IMG/VR virus record: IMGVR_UViG_3300025087_000188
Span: 1-39,218 of that record
Direction: 5' to 3' (one strand)
DNA: 39,218 bases
Source: a virus
Made by a program: the position numbers and the translations under genes. The notes under the pieces were generated by a model. That model saw nothing but the letters and a program-made list of their open reading frames with translations. It had not been told where the DNA came from and did no database searches. Position 1 is the stretch's first letter, and every line of letters starts with the position of its first letter. This document shows positions 15,776 through 24,740 of the stretch, one piece after another.

Positions 15776-16575
15776 TGGGTGGCTCGTCCGGCGGCGGCGG
15801 GTCGGGGCAGAGCACCACCACCAGCCAAGCCAGTTATGCTCCAGAATTTCGGCCACTTGCGGAGTCCGCCGTCAAGCAGATCCAGGCGATGCAGGAGCTG
15901 CTCCCGCTCATCTCGTTCACGGGCTACCAGCCGCAGCCGACGGCGGGGTTGGCGCCGATGCAGCGCTTCGCCATCGAGAACCTGGTCCCGGGCACCTTGC
16001 TGCCGACGCCGGGGCTCCAGGCCTCGCAGGATACGACGTTGCCGCTGGGGCTCCTGGGCTACGGGGCGATAGGCGCCGGTGGGCCGACCGGTGCGGCGCA
16101 GTCGGCCTTGAACACCCTGACGGCTCGGCTGGGCCAGCAGGCGGCACCGCTGCCCTCCGTCGCGCCGCTCCAGGAAGCCTTCGGGGCGATGCTCCCGATG
16201 CCGCGCCCGATGGAGACGGTCTTCCCCGGGATGGGGGCGGCGCAGTTGAGCGGCGCCCTGCCGGGGGCGACCAGCACTGCGGTGCCGCTCCTCGGGGCGC
16301 CGGGGGGCCAGCCGACGCTCGACATCACGGGGGGCCCCGTGCCGGCCCTCTGGCAGCCGCCCGAGGTGCCCCCGACGCCGGCCGCGCCTCCGCCGACCCA
16401 GCCGACGGCGACCGGGGAGTGGATCTACGACCCGGCGACGAACACCTGGATGTTCAACCCGGTGGCCGTGGCGGCGGCGGCGCCTCAGGCTGGGCCGCCT
16501 CCTGGCTACATGGAGGTGCCAGGGGCGCCGGGCTCCTACGTTTCGATCGCCGACTTCGGGAGCGCCTCGGCGTGA
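15775..16575 (+). CDS. Internal virion (ejection) protein candidate, Gly/Pro-rich
   Basis: A 266-aa product from ATG 15775. The N-terminus GGSSGGGGSGQSTTTSQASY followed by EFRPLAESAVKQIQAMQELL matches the style of podoviral internal proteins. It continues through a segment with FTGYQPQPTAGLAPMQRFAI and then a long Pro/Gly/Ala region, ending in TGEWIYDPATNTWMFNPVAV. It is adjacent to another Gln-rich protein at 16588, and the two may represent halves of a protein that is single in relatives (inference). Probably ejected with DNA or part of the inner core. Confidence 0.55.
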   Translation: MGGSSGGGGSGQSTTTSQASYAPEFRPLAESAVKQIQAMQELLPLISFTGYQPQPTAGLAPMQRFAIENLVPGTLLPTPGLQASQDTTLPLGLLGYGAIGAGGPTGAAQSALNTLTARLGQQAAPLPSVAPLQEAFGAMLPMPRPMETVFPGMGAAQLSGALPGATSTAVPLLGAPGGQPTLDITGGPVPALWQPPEVPPTPAAPPPTQPTATGEWIYDPATNTWMFNPVAVAAAAPQAGPPPGYMEVPGAPGSYVSIADFGSASA

Positions 16576-16587
16576 GGAGGGGACACA

Positions 16588-17253
16588 GTGCCCGACGCGC
16601 TCGGTAACTCGACACCCCTCGAACTGTACAACCAGCAGTTCAGCCAGGCGCTGACGCCCATGCTCGAGGGCCAGCCGGGGCAGAGCCCGCTGACCCAGGC
16701 GGCCGTCCAGGCCTTCCAACAGAACACGCTGCCGATCATCCAGCAGCAGATGCAGTTGGCGGGCCTGGGGCGCTCGGGGGCGCTCGGCGTGTCGATCGCG
16801 GACGCGATGGCCTCGGCGATGCCGCAGTTCATCCAGCAGGACATCCAGAACCGGCTGGCGGCGGCCGGGATGATCCCGCAGTTTGCGCTGGGGCAGGAGG
16901 GGCTGACCCAGCAGGCGGCCGTGAGCGCCGCGGACATCGCCAACCAGGAGCAGCTCAGGCAGCTCCAGGCGCTGGGCCTTGGGTCCCAGACGCTGCTCGG
17001 CTGGGGGGGACTCCAGAACCAGGCGTCGCAGAATCAGCTCGCGCAGATGCAGCTGGCCTTGCAGGCGGCGGGCGCAGGCGGCGAATTGCAGCAGGGCATC
17101 GCCCAGCAGGCGCTCGACGCGGCGCAGTTGGAGCGGCTCCGGCTCCAGGGGCTCTCGGAGGCGGGGACGACCTCGCTGTTCGGGGGGTTGCCGGCGACGC
17201 TGGGGCAGACCTCGACGACCCAGCAGAAGCAGTCGGGAGGCAGCAGCAAGTGA
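16588..17253 (+). CDS. Gln/Ala/Leu-rich internal virion protein
   Basis: A 221-aa protein, GTG start after GGAGGGG. It is strongly Gln-rich and helical: SPLTQAAVQAFQQNTLPIIQ, QQMQLAGLGRSGALGVSIAD, then QNQLAQMQLALQAAGAGGEL. 'LGRSGALG' after a long Q-rich helix is a recurring element in phage internal/ejection proteins. The C-terminal TTQQKQSGGSSK is disordered. Position among ejection genes supports a role in forming the DNA-ejection conduit. No enzymatic motif. Confidence 0.6.
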   Translation: MPDALGNSTPLELYNQQFSQALTPMLEGQPGQSPLTQAAVQAFQQNTLPIIQQQMQLAGLGRSGALGVSIADAMASAMPQFIQQDIQNRLAAAGMIPQFALGQEGLTQQAAVSAADIANQEQLRQLQALGLGSQTLLGWGGLQNQASQNQLAQMQLALQAAGAGGELQQGIAQQALDAAQLERLRLQGLSEAGTTSLFGGLPATLGQTSTTQQKQSGGSSK

Positions 17254-17263
17254 GGAGGGGCTG

Positions 17264-17896
17264 ATGGGCGGGCAGATCACGGGCTCGAGCACCGCGGACA
17301 CGGCGCTCCTCATGGCTGCGGCGATCGGTGCCACGGCGCTCACGATGGGGGCGGCGGCTCCGGCGATCCCGGCCGCGGCCGGGGCGGCGGGGGCCGCTGG
17401 GGCTGGAGCAGGGGCCGGCGCGGCTGGCGCCGGGGCCGGGGCTGGGCTGATCGGCGGCATGACAGCCTCCGAGGCGGCGCTGGCGGGCGGCGGAGCGGCG
17501 GCGGGGCTCGGCAGCGGGATGAGCATGGGTCTGCCGCTGGCGACCGCCACGGAAGCCGGCGCTCTCGGCCTCGGGTCGGCCTACGGCCCCGGGATGGTGG
17601 GCGCCGGGGCGCCGAGCTTCACGGGCGCCGCGGGCGGCGCCGGGGCGGCGCCGGGCTTTTCCTTCTCAAGCCTGATGCCTTCCGGCCAGACACTGAACCG
17701 TGCGGCGCAGCTCGGGACCCTCGGGAGCGCGGTCGGCCAGATGTCAACGCCGCCGCCCGCCCCGAGGCTCTCCTTCCCGCAGGCCCCCGGGCCGCTCGTG
17801 GCCTCCACGGGCCAGGGCGGCAAGCCGACCAGTGACGCGGCGATGCAGGCGCTGCTGGCGCAGATGCAGCGGCGGCAGCGGCCGAGGTTCGCGTAG
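17264..17896 (+). CDS. Ala/Gly-rich hydrophobic internal virion protein
   Basis: A 210-aa product with GAGGAGGGG before ATG 17264. Residues 10-105 are nearly all A, G, L and M and would suit membrane insertion, while the C-terminal third is Pro/Ser/Arg-rich with a short Gln helix (DAAMQALLAQMQRRQRP). Hydrophobic Ala/Gly proteins in ejection cassettes are thought to open a path across the cell envelope (general knowledge). The composition is low-complexity, so homology by eye is unreliable. Confidence 0.6.
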   Translation: MGGQITGSSTADTALLMAAAIGATALTMGAAAPAIPAAAGAAGAAGAGAGAGAAGAGAGAGLIGGMTASEAALAGGGAAAGLGSGMSMGLPLATATEAGALGLGSAYGPGMVGAGAPSFTGAAGGAGAAPGFSFSSLMPSGQTLNRAAQLGTLGSAVGQMSTPPPAPRLSFPQAPGPLVASTGQGGKPTSDAAMQALLAQMQRRQRPRFA

Positions 17897-17900
17897 GTCG

Positions 17901-19364
17901 ATGGGCGGCGAGGGCCAGCAGGGCGGCGGGTTCGACCAGTTCCTCGGGCTGGCGCTGCCCTTCGCGGCGCTCGGGGCGGGGCTCTACCGGCCGCAGGCTG
18001 GCCAGGCGTTCGTGAACCTCGCCCAGCTCTCGGCGCAGGGCCAGAAGCAACGGGAGGACGAGGTCGCGCAGCGGGCGATGGCCGAGCAGCTCTCGACGCT
18101 CGGCTTCAAGACGGACCCGAGGCTGCCGGCGAGCGTCCAGGTGGCGCTGGCGAACGCCCAGGCGGCGCAGACACGGGAGGCGAGGGTCTCGGCCGAAGAG
18201 GCGCGCACGCGCGCCGAGGAGGAGCGCCAGCGTGGCACGATGGGCCAACTGAGCGCAGTGCGGGCCAGGATCGGCACGGAGTTGCCCACGATCCTACAGG
18301 AGAGCCTCAGCGGGCTGGCGCAACAGATCGGCACCAGCCAGGAGGCGCAGCAGGCGTTCTCCGGGGCGCAGAAGGACATCGCCGAGTCCGCGAGACGGCT
18401 GGCGACGGCGCGGGCGGTCGGGCGACCGTTCGAGACGCGCGAGCGCCTGTCCTTCGAACCCCTGTTGAGCGCGGCCCAGACGCTGGGCTCCGAGCGCGAC
18501 CCGCTGGCCGAGATGGTCGGGAGCGAGCTCGGTGCCGGGCAGCGCCTGCGCGCCCCGTCGCCGCTGGACGTGACGCGCCTGCCCGAAGGCGCGCAGCAGC
18601 TCCAGGAAGACATCTACCGCACGGGGGCGGTGCCTTCGGCTGAGACGGCGGCGATGCAGTACGGGCTGCCGCTCGCCCAGCTTCCTGGCGGGGCTGAGGC
18701 TGTCCGCACGCAGGCCGACGCGGCGCGCAAGGCGGCCGGCGAGTCGCGGGAAGCCGCGAAGCCGCCCTACGCGCCGAACGTCCACTTCGAGCGCGACGCC
18801 CAGGGCAACGTCACCCGCATCGTCACGCGCGTCGACCCGAAGACGGGGCAGACCGTGAGCGAGCCGACGGCGCTCGGTCGGATCGGCGTGCCCCAGGAGC
18901 GCGCGGCATCGCTGAATCAGGCCGAGATCCTCAACAGCTTGGCGATGGTGGCCAAGGGCCAGCCGCAGCACGCCCTGCCGGAGCACCGGGACCTGACGCC
19001 AGCGGATGCCAACGAGGTGTTCGCGGCGATCCGCCAGGCGGATCGGCTCCCGGACCCGTCGCTGGCGGCGACGCTACTCTGGGGCAAGGTCGAGAAGGTG
19101 CGCGAGGAGATCGCGAAGCTCGAGCAGGACGCGCAGACCGCGAATGGCGACCAGGCGCGCCTGAGGATCGAGACGGAGATCACGCGGCGGCGCGTCAAGC
19201 TGCGCGAGTACGAGGGGCAGCTCGACTTCTACATCCAGGCCGGCAGTCGGCCGCAGGGACTCCGGCCAGTGGGCGCTCCGCCCCGGGCCCCGCAGGGGGC
19301 GGTCCAAGTCGGCCCCGACGCCCAGCGGGCGGCGCGGCTGAAGGCGGCCGGGGTCGTTGAGTAG
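17901..19364 (+). CDS. Coiled-coil internal virion protein
   Basis: A 487-aa protein from ATG 17901. A hydrophobic N-terminal segment (FLGLALPFAALGAGLYRPQA) is followed by long helical and coiled-coil regions: LANAQAAQTREARVSAEEAR, TRAEEERQRGTMGQLSAVRA, then KVEKVREEIAKLEQDAQTAN and RRRVKLREYEGQLDFYIQAG near the end. It is soluble outside the N-terminus. It lies immediately before the giant protein with a stop-start overlap (TAGTG). Likely a core or ejection protein. No lytic enzyme motif is evident. Confidence 0.6.
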   Translation: MGGEGQQGGGFDQFLGLALPFAALGAGLYRPQAGQAFVNLAQLSAQGQKQREDEVAQRAMAEQLSTLGFKTDPRLPASVQVALANAQAAQTREARVSAEEARTRAEEERQRGTMGQLSAVRARIGTELPTILQESLSGLAQQIGTSQEAQQAFSGAQKDIAESARRLATARAVGRPFETRERLSFEPLLSAAQTLGSERDPLAEMVGSELGAGQRLRAPSPLDVTRLPEGAQQLQEDIYRTGAVPSAETAAMQYGLPLAQLPGGAEAVRTQADAARKAAGESREAAKPPYAPNVHFERDAQGNVTRIVTRVDPKTGQTVSEPTALGRIGVPQERAASLNQAEILNSLAMVAKGQPQHALPEHRDLTPADANEVFAAIRQADRLPDPSLAATLLWGKVEKVREEIAKLEQDAQTANGDQARLRIETEITRRRVKLREYEGQLDFYIQAGSRPQGLRPVGAPPRAPQGAVQVGPDAQRAARLKAAGVVE

Positions 19365-22300
19365 TGGCCAGCCGTGACGAGGTCTTCGGTCTCGCCCGGG
19401 AGACCCGGGATGCCGTCCTCCAGGGGGACGTTGCCGAAGACCGTCTGACGCCCAAGGGCCGCCTCTTGCTGCGGCTCGGCCAGGGCGACCTCGACGTGGG
19501 CGGGCTCACGCCCCAGGACCACGCCCTGCTCGGCCTTGAGCCGTCTGGCGGTTTCGGCGCCACGCTCTACCAGGGCACGGTGGCACCGATCCTCGCCGCG
19601 GCTCAGGCGGGCGGTGAAAGTCTCCTCCAGGCGCCGGGCCGACTCCTCCAGGCCGGCACGACCCTGCTCGGCGAAGGGCGCACGGTTGGCCCCGTCGAGC
19701 GCCTCGGCCAGGTGGCGGGTGGCGGGCTCGAGGCCATGAGCGCCGTGTTCGATCCTCTGGTGCAGGCCGGTCGGGCGCTCCTCACCGAGCCGACGCGCGG
19801 GAGCGAGCTGTTCGAGCGCAAACCGCCGGGGATGCCGAGCCCGCAACAGGTCCTTGGAGCCCTCGGCGAGGGGCTGGGGCTGTTCGTCGCCCCGCACGCG
19901 CTTCTGGCGGCGCGCCCTGTGCGCGGGATGCCGCTTCGGACGAGAGAGGGTCCGTCGATCCTGCCCCCGGCGCCCCCACCCCCGCCGACCTTGCCCATGC
20001 CGGGTGGTGGGCGCTTGGCCCTGCCGCCAGCGGGCGAGCAGGGCATCATCATCCCCCGTTCGATGGTGAGGCCACCGACCGCGCGCCTCCTCGGCCCCGG
20101 CGTGGAGCCCAAGGCCCTGCCGCCGGCACCAAGAAGCGCCGAAGTGCGGCCGTTCCAGGAGCCGCCCGTGGTGGTCCCCGGCCGAGGCATCTCGGCCGAG
20201 ACCGAGCGGCTGATTCCCCGTCCTGTGCCGGAGCCGCCCAGGCCCGCCCGGAGCCAGCTCGACGTGGCGGCACGCCGGGCCGGGCTGGACCTGACGGCCC
20301 CCTCGGAGCGCCCCACGGCGCTCCTGGACCGCTTCGGGCGCACGATCCGGGTCCCGCGTCGGGTCGCCGCCCCAAGTGCGCCCCAGCCGGCTCCAGGCGC
20401 CCCACAGAGGCTGCCAGAGGGTCCTGCGGCCCCCGCGCTCGAGCCGCCGAAGCCTCCGGTCCAGGGGCCGGCTGAGCCGCTCAGGCCTCCGACGCTGGCC
20501 GACCTGCCGAAGCCGCCGACCGCTGAGCTGCCCAACACGCTGATCGAGGCGCCACCCGCCGCCCGCCTGCGGCGCCCGACGCCCTTCCAGGAGGCGACCA
20601 AGGGCGTTGACGTCGGCACGGTGAATCTGGACGATCCCGACCAGGTGCTGGCGCTGGTCCGCGGTCGCGGGCGGATCAACTTCGGGGACGCGCTAAAGGG
20701 CGAGGCCCAGGGGGTGCCGTTCTTCTTCAAGAACCGGCGGGGCATCGCGTTCGACGAGCTGGTGCAGGAGGTGGCCGACGCCCAGCACCTGCCGCCCAAG
20801 CAGGTCGAGTCGCGCCTGCTCAAGACCATGGAACGGTTCGGGATCCGGCGGGCGCAGAAGAGCGCGGCCGGACGGGCGATCAGCCAGGGCGAGCCGTCTC
20901 CCGCCCCGAAGATGCCGGGGGAGCTGGAGGCCCGCGCCGCCGAGCCCCCGGCGGACGTGGCGGGCTGGTTCCAGGAGGGCGAGTGGCGGGCGATGAGCGA
21001 GGCCGACCGTCTCACCACGCTCAGGACGGCGCGGAGCACCGAGGGGATCAAGGGCGCCGAGGCGGGCGGGTTCGAGCCGACGCTGGAGACTGCGCCGACG
21101 CCAGAGGCGCCGTCGCGGGCGACGGCCTCCCAGAAGGACGTGACCGAGACGCCGCTGTTCGGCCAGGAGCGGGCGGCGCGCGAGGCCGCGCAGGCGCGGG
21201 CCCAGGGCGACATCTTCGCGGGGCCGACGCCAGAGCAGGTCGTGGAGCAGGCCGGCGGGCTCGTGCGCGGACGGAGTACCGTGCAGGGCCAGGAGATGCT
21301 CTGGTTCTCGGAGCGCGGGAGCGACTCGACGACGGTCATGCCCGTGGCGGAGGTGACGCCCAAGGCGGTGGCGCAGCGGTTGGGGGAGATCAAGGCGCGG
21401 TTCGAGCAGCCGCCCGGGCCGCCGCCTGCCGGACCCCAACCGCTCGCTTCTGGTCCAGCGCTCGAGTGGGTCCCCGGTCGTCCTGGACCCGGCGTCCTTG
21501 AGCGTTTCGCCTCGAAGGACGGTCGGTTTGTCGCCGAGCAGGTCTCGCCCGACCAGTGGCGGTTGGTGGACCGCGGCGCGGGTCGGCTCCACGGCTACGT
21601 GGGGGAGACCTTCCACGAGGCCCGGCAGATCGCCGAGCAGCTCTCGCGTGGCGTGGGCGAGCCCCCGCCGGCTCCACGGAACCTCCCACCGATCTCAGGC
21701 GGTTCGGGCGAGGTCCTGCCGCCGCAGCGCCCCGGCGAGCCCCCGAAGGTGCTGCCACAGTTCGCGCGCGAGAGCGTGCGACCCCCGGAGGCGCCGCCGC
21801 AGGTGACGCCAGAACAGGTGCGCGCCGGCATCGACCGCGTGGTCGCCCAGGCGAGGGCTCCGGAGTCTCCGATCGGCGAAGCGTTCGGCGCCGGGCTCCC
21901 GCCCGGGGGCAGGATTCCCCCGACGGCCGAGCTGGAGGCCGGGGCCCCGCTCCCGGCTGACGTGCCGGGCACCCCGATGCCCGAGGTCTCGCGGGCGGCG
22001 CGTTTCTTTGCCCGGGCCGAGATGGAGTCGCAGCTCGCGCGGATCGAGCCGCCCGAGTTCGTGGTGCGCCACGACCCTGTCGCCTCGCGCATCGTGCGGC
22101 GGACCTACCGGCACTACGACGACGGTTTGCTGCTGCGTCGTGAGCTGGAGGAGCGGGCGCGGGCGATCTACCGTGGGCTGAGAGACGAGGAGGTCGTGCA
22201 GGTCAACACCGTGCTGGACACCCCCGACGTCGGCGCGGAGGCGTACAGCACCCTGCTGCCGCCCCGGCTCGCCGAGGTGGCTCGGCGGGCGCGGGCAGAG

Positions 22301-24292
22301 ATTTTCGACGCGGGCGCCGACGGCACCGGGCTCGCCAGGGAGCGCCGGATCACAGGCTACTTCCCGCGCTTCCGCGACACCGTGCGGATGGAGGCGACCC
22401 GGCTCGTGCTGGACCCGCAGGGGCAGCCGTATCTGCCGCGCACGTATCTGGAGAACGTGCCCAGGACCATCGAGGCGTTCTTCTTCAAGCCGCGGACGGC
22501 GAGTGACCCCGCCAGTCACCTCGGCCTGGACGGCGTCCTCGTCTACCAGCGCGCCGTGGCGCGGCATCTGACGCTCAACGGCGGGTTCCACCCGGCGACG
22601 GGCCAGCCGATCGCCGGCTACCTGAACGAGTTGCAGGGGCTCGTGCAGCGCCCGATGCTGGAGTCGCTGAAGCCCTATCTCTCGGAGTTCGTCAACTACT
22701 TCCTCGGGGTGCCGGGCAGCCGCCCCGGGACGCCGCTCCAGCAGCAAGCCTCACGCATCGCGCGCAACGTGCAGTTCTCGCGGCTGATCGGCCTGAACAT
22801 CTCCTCGCCGATCGCCAACCTGACGCAGCAGGTGAACACGCTGGCCCAGGTGCGCCCGCAGTCGTGGGTCCGCGCCTACGCGGACCTGCTGGACCCGGCG
22901 CGCCGCGGACTCGCGCGCCAGTACCTCGGCCTGGAGGAGTTGGCGAAGGCCGACCTCGAGATGGTGCAGAACGTCGTGACGCGCCTGGACCGCATCGAGG
23001 ATTTGACGGCGAAGATCGCCCACGTCTCGGGTGTCATGTTCCGCGCCTCGGAGGGGCCGGCGAACCGCTACCACGCCTTCCTCGCGGGGCTCCGGGACGC
23101 CGAGGTGTATGGCCTCCAGGGGCGGCAGGCCATCGAGTACGCGCGGGACATCGTGGAGCTGACGCAGTTCCCGGGCTCCGGGCCGGCGAAGATCGCCGCG
23201 TTTCGCGGACCTTTCGGCGCGACCTTCGGCCAGTTCAAGCAGTTCCAGATCCGCCAGAGCCTCTACGTCAAGCGGCTCGTCGAGCAGGACATCGCCGAGT
23301 GGACCGCGCGCCTCAGGGGCCAGCGCGTGCCGATCCAGGTCGGGGGGGCCGACCTCCTCGACGCCGCCGGCCAGCCGGTGACGCGCGCCCCGGTGATCTT
23401 CCCGCGCACGGCGAAGTTCCTGATCGGCATGACGGCGGTCGGGGGTCCGGACGCGATCTTCCCCGGCTTCGACGACTACCTACGCGAGCGCGGCGTGGCG
23501 ATCCCCGGCTTGTTCCCGGCGATCGGGGTGGGCATCTCCCAGGTGATGGGCTTCGGCGCGGTGACGCCGGGCGACGTGACGCGCTCGCTCCTCTTCTTCC
23601 TGCCGGGGCCGCTGATCGGGCACATCCAGGACATGCTGTCGGCCTCGACGGGCGTCAACTGGGGGCACGGGCTGACCGAGATGCTGCGCGGGGACCTCGG
23701 CACCGAGCTGACGCTCGACCAGCGCGTGGACCGGGCCCTGCGCGGCTTCGTCCCCGTGGGCGGCATCGCGGCGGCCCGGGGGCGGCAGGCCCTGAAGATG
23801 GCGCTGACGCCGGGCGAGGAGCGCGCGGCCCGGACGCTCCTGGAGGCCCTCGCTCTGGAGCCCGCCACCGGGCGCCTGCTGCGTCGCACCGAACCGGCCG
23901 AGCCCGGGCGCGTGTTCATCGGGATGCCGCCGCAGGTCCGGGAGCGCGTCTCGCGGGAGCGCGAGACCTTCGTCCAGCTCGACGAACGGGCCAAGCGCGC
24001 CGTGCAGATCGCGGCCGATCACCTCGCGGCCGGCGACGCGGCGCGCGCGCAGGCCGCGCTCCGGGACGCCGAGCGCCGCCTCGGGCTGCGCCCGGGCCAG
24101 CTCGCGGTGTCCCACCAGGCGCTGCAGGCGGCGCGCGACCGCCGCCGCTTCACGCCGCTGGAGCGCCAGCGGTTCCAATTGCGTCGCCGCTTCCCGCTGG
24201 AGACGCGGGAGAGCCAGGAGCGCGTGCCGGGCCTCGTGCCCCCGGAGCCGCCCGTGCGCGGGCTGGGGCTGCCACGGTTGAGGCTGCGATGA
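19364..24292 (+). CDS. Giant internal virion protein (1642 aa)
   Basis: GTG start at 19364 overlapping the previous TAG. The N-terminal 180 residues contain helices. Residues 180-400 and 680-870 are Pro/Arg-rich and disordered. A middle part has RRGIAFDELVQEVADAQHLP. The C-terminal half from about residue 880 is folded: YRHYDDGLLLRRELEERARA, ITGYFPRFRDTV, LNISSPIANLTQQVNTLAQV, then PFGATFGQFKQFQIRQSLYV and the hydrophobic FLIGMTAVGGPDAIFPGF. The 'G.FG.FK.F..R' segment is typical of giant podoviral ejection/polyvalent proteins. No transglycosylase or protease motif was recognised. It is by far the largest gene and likely the main ejected channel protein. Confidence 0.7.
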   Translation: MASRDEVFGLARETRDAVLQGDVAEDRLTPKGRLLLRLGQGDLDVGGLTPQDHALLGLEPSGGFGATLYQGTVAPILAAAQAGGESLLQAPGRLLQAGTTLLGEGRTVGPVERLGQVAGGGLEAMSAVFDPLVQAGRALLTEPTRGSELFERKPPGMPSPQQVLGALGEGLGLFVAPHALLAARPVRGMPLRTREGPSILPPAPPPPPTLPMPGGGRLALPPAGEQGIIIPRSMVRPPTARLLGPGVEPKALPPAPRSAEVRPFQEPPVVVPGRGISAETERLIPRPVPEPPRPARSQLDVAARRAGLDLTAPSERPTALLDRFGRTIRVPRRVAAPSAPQPAPGAPQRLPEGPAAPALEPPKPPVQGPAEPLRPPTLADLPKPPTAELPNTLIEAPPAARLRRPTPFQEATKGVDVGTVNLDDPDQVLALVRGRGRINFGDALKGEAQGVPFFFKNRRGIAFDELVQEVADAQHLPPKQVESRLLKTMERFGIRRAQKSAAGRAISQGEPSPAPKMPGELEARAAEPPADVAGWFQEGEWRAMSEADRLTTLRTARSTEGIKGAEAGGFEPTLETAPTPEAPSRATASQKDVTETPLFGQERAAREAAQARAQGDIFAGPTPEQVVEQAGGLVRGRSTVQGQEMLWFSERGSDSTTVMPVAEVTPKAVAQRLGEIKARFEQPPGPPPAGPQPLASGPALEWVPGRPGPGVLERFASKDGRFVAEQVSPDQWRLVDRGAGRLHGYVGETFHEARQIAEQLSRGVGEPPPAPRNLPPISGGSGEVLPPQRPGEPPKVLPQFARESVRPPEAPPQVTPEQVRAGIDRVVAQARAPESPIGEAFGAGLPPGGRIPPTAELEAGAPLPADVPGTPMPEVSRAARFFARAEMESQLARIEPPEFVVRHDPVASRIVRRTYRHYDDGLLLRRELEERARAIYRGLRDEEVVQVNTVLDTPDVGAEAYSTLLPPRLAEVARRARAEIFDAGADGTGLARERRITGYFPRFRDTVRMEATRLVLDPQGQPYLPRTYLENVPRTIEAFFFKPRTASDPASHLGLDGVLVYQRAVARHLTLNGGFHPATGQPIAGYLNELQGLVQRPMLESLKPYLSEFVNYFLGVPGSRPGTPLQQQASRIARNVQFSRLIGLNISSPIANLTQQVNTLAQVRPQSWVRAYADLLDPARRGLARQYLGLEELAKADLEMVQNVVTRLDRIEDLTAKIAHVSGVMFRASEGPANRYHAFLAGLRDAEVYGLQGRQAIEYARDIVELTQFPGSGPAKIAAFRGPFGATFGQFKQFQIRQSLYVKRLVEQDIAEWTARLRGQRVPIQVGGADLLDAAGQPVTRAPVIFPRTAKFLIGMTAVGGPDAIFPGFDDYLRERGVAIPGLFPAIGVGISQVMGFGAVTPGDVTRSLLFFLPGPLIGHIQDMLSASTGVNWGHGLTEMLRGDLGTELTLDQRVDRALRGFVPVGGIAAARGRQALKMALTPGEERAARTLLEALALEPATGRLLRRTEPAEPGRVFIGMPPQVRERVSRERETFVQLDERAKRAVQIAADHLAAGDAARAQAALRDAERRLGLRPGQLAVSHQALQAARDRRRFTPLERQRFQLRRRFPLETRESQERVPGLVPPEPPVRGLGLPRLRLR

Positions 24293-24543
24293 GCAACAGC
24301 GACGACCAGGCGATCGGCGAGATGCGGGCGGAGCTGCGGGCCCTCATGCGGATGTTCGAGCAACACAACGAGGAAGAGATCCGCTGGCGACAGGACTTGA
24401 CCGCGAAGCTGAAGGACTACTCCGGCCGGGTGCGCGTCCTGGAACGCTGGCGTGACGTGCTGGTGGGCATCGGGCTGGCCGTGACCGCCGTCTGGGGCGT
24501 CATCAAGGCGGGGCTCGCGGCGCTCTTCGTGGCCGGCCGATGA
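24289..24543 (+). CDS. Coiled-coil plus C-terminal membrane helix protein (holin-associated, XhlA-like)
   Basis: An 84-aa product from ATG 24289 (overlap with the previous stop). Residues 1-55 form an acidic/basic amphipathic coil (IGEMRAELRALMRMFEQHNE, then DLTAKLKDYSGRVRVLERWR), and one transmembrane helix follows (VLVGIGLAVTAVWGVIKAGL). This architecture matches haemolysin XhlA-like phage proteins that act with holin in lysis (general knowledge). It begins the lysis cassette, ahead of the L,D-transpeptidase-like enzyme. Confidence 0.6.
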   Translation: MSNSDDQAIGEMRAELRALMRMFEQHNEEEIRWRQDLTAKLKDYSGRVRVLERWRDVLVGIGLAVTAVWGVIKAGLAALFVAGR

Positions 24544-24740
24544 CGCTCTGGGTGTTCATCCTGATCCTGCATCTGACGAGCTTCGGCGGGAAGGTGACGA
24601 CGACGGTCGAGGCGCAGACCTACGAGGGCTGCACGCGGCTCCGCAATCTCGTCATCGACAAGCTCGGCGGCGACGTGGCGAACATCAACGGCTCGATCTC
24701 GGCGTGTACGGCCGTGGTGCCGCCGACGAGCGTGCCGTGA
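24540..24740 (+). CDS. Small exported protein with signal sequence (66 aa)
   Basis: The 66-aa product starts with a hydrophobic segment (MTLWVFILILHLTSFGGK). Two cysteines (EGCTRLRNL and SISACTAVV) could form a disulfide outside the cytoplasm. It is coupled on both sides by stop-start overlaps. Might be a spanin-type or periplasmic lysis helper, but no lipobox or coiled coil is present. Function unknown. Confidence 0.55.
   Translation: MTLWVFILILHLTSFGGKVTTTVEAQTYEGCTRLRNLVIDKLGGDVANINGSISACTAVVPPTSVP

Noticed and set aside
15718-17550. 610-codon reverse frame opposite the internal virion genes
   Set aside because: Low-complexity Ala/Arg/Pro product that arises from GC-rich third positions, with no ribosome site and no recognisable domain.
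22864-24543. 559-codon forward frame over the end of the giant gene
   Set aside because: Only its last 84 codons (24289-24543) look real. The rest is a shadow of the 1642-aa gene.
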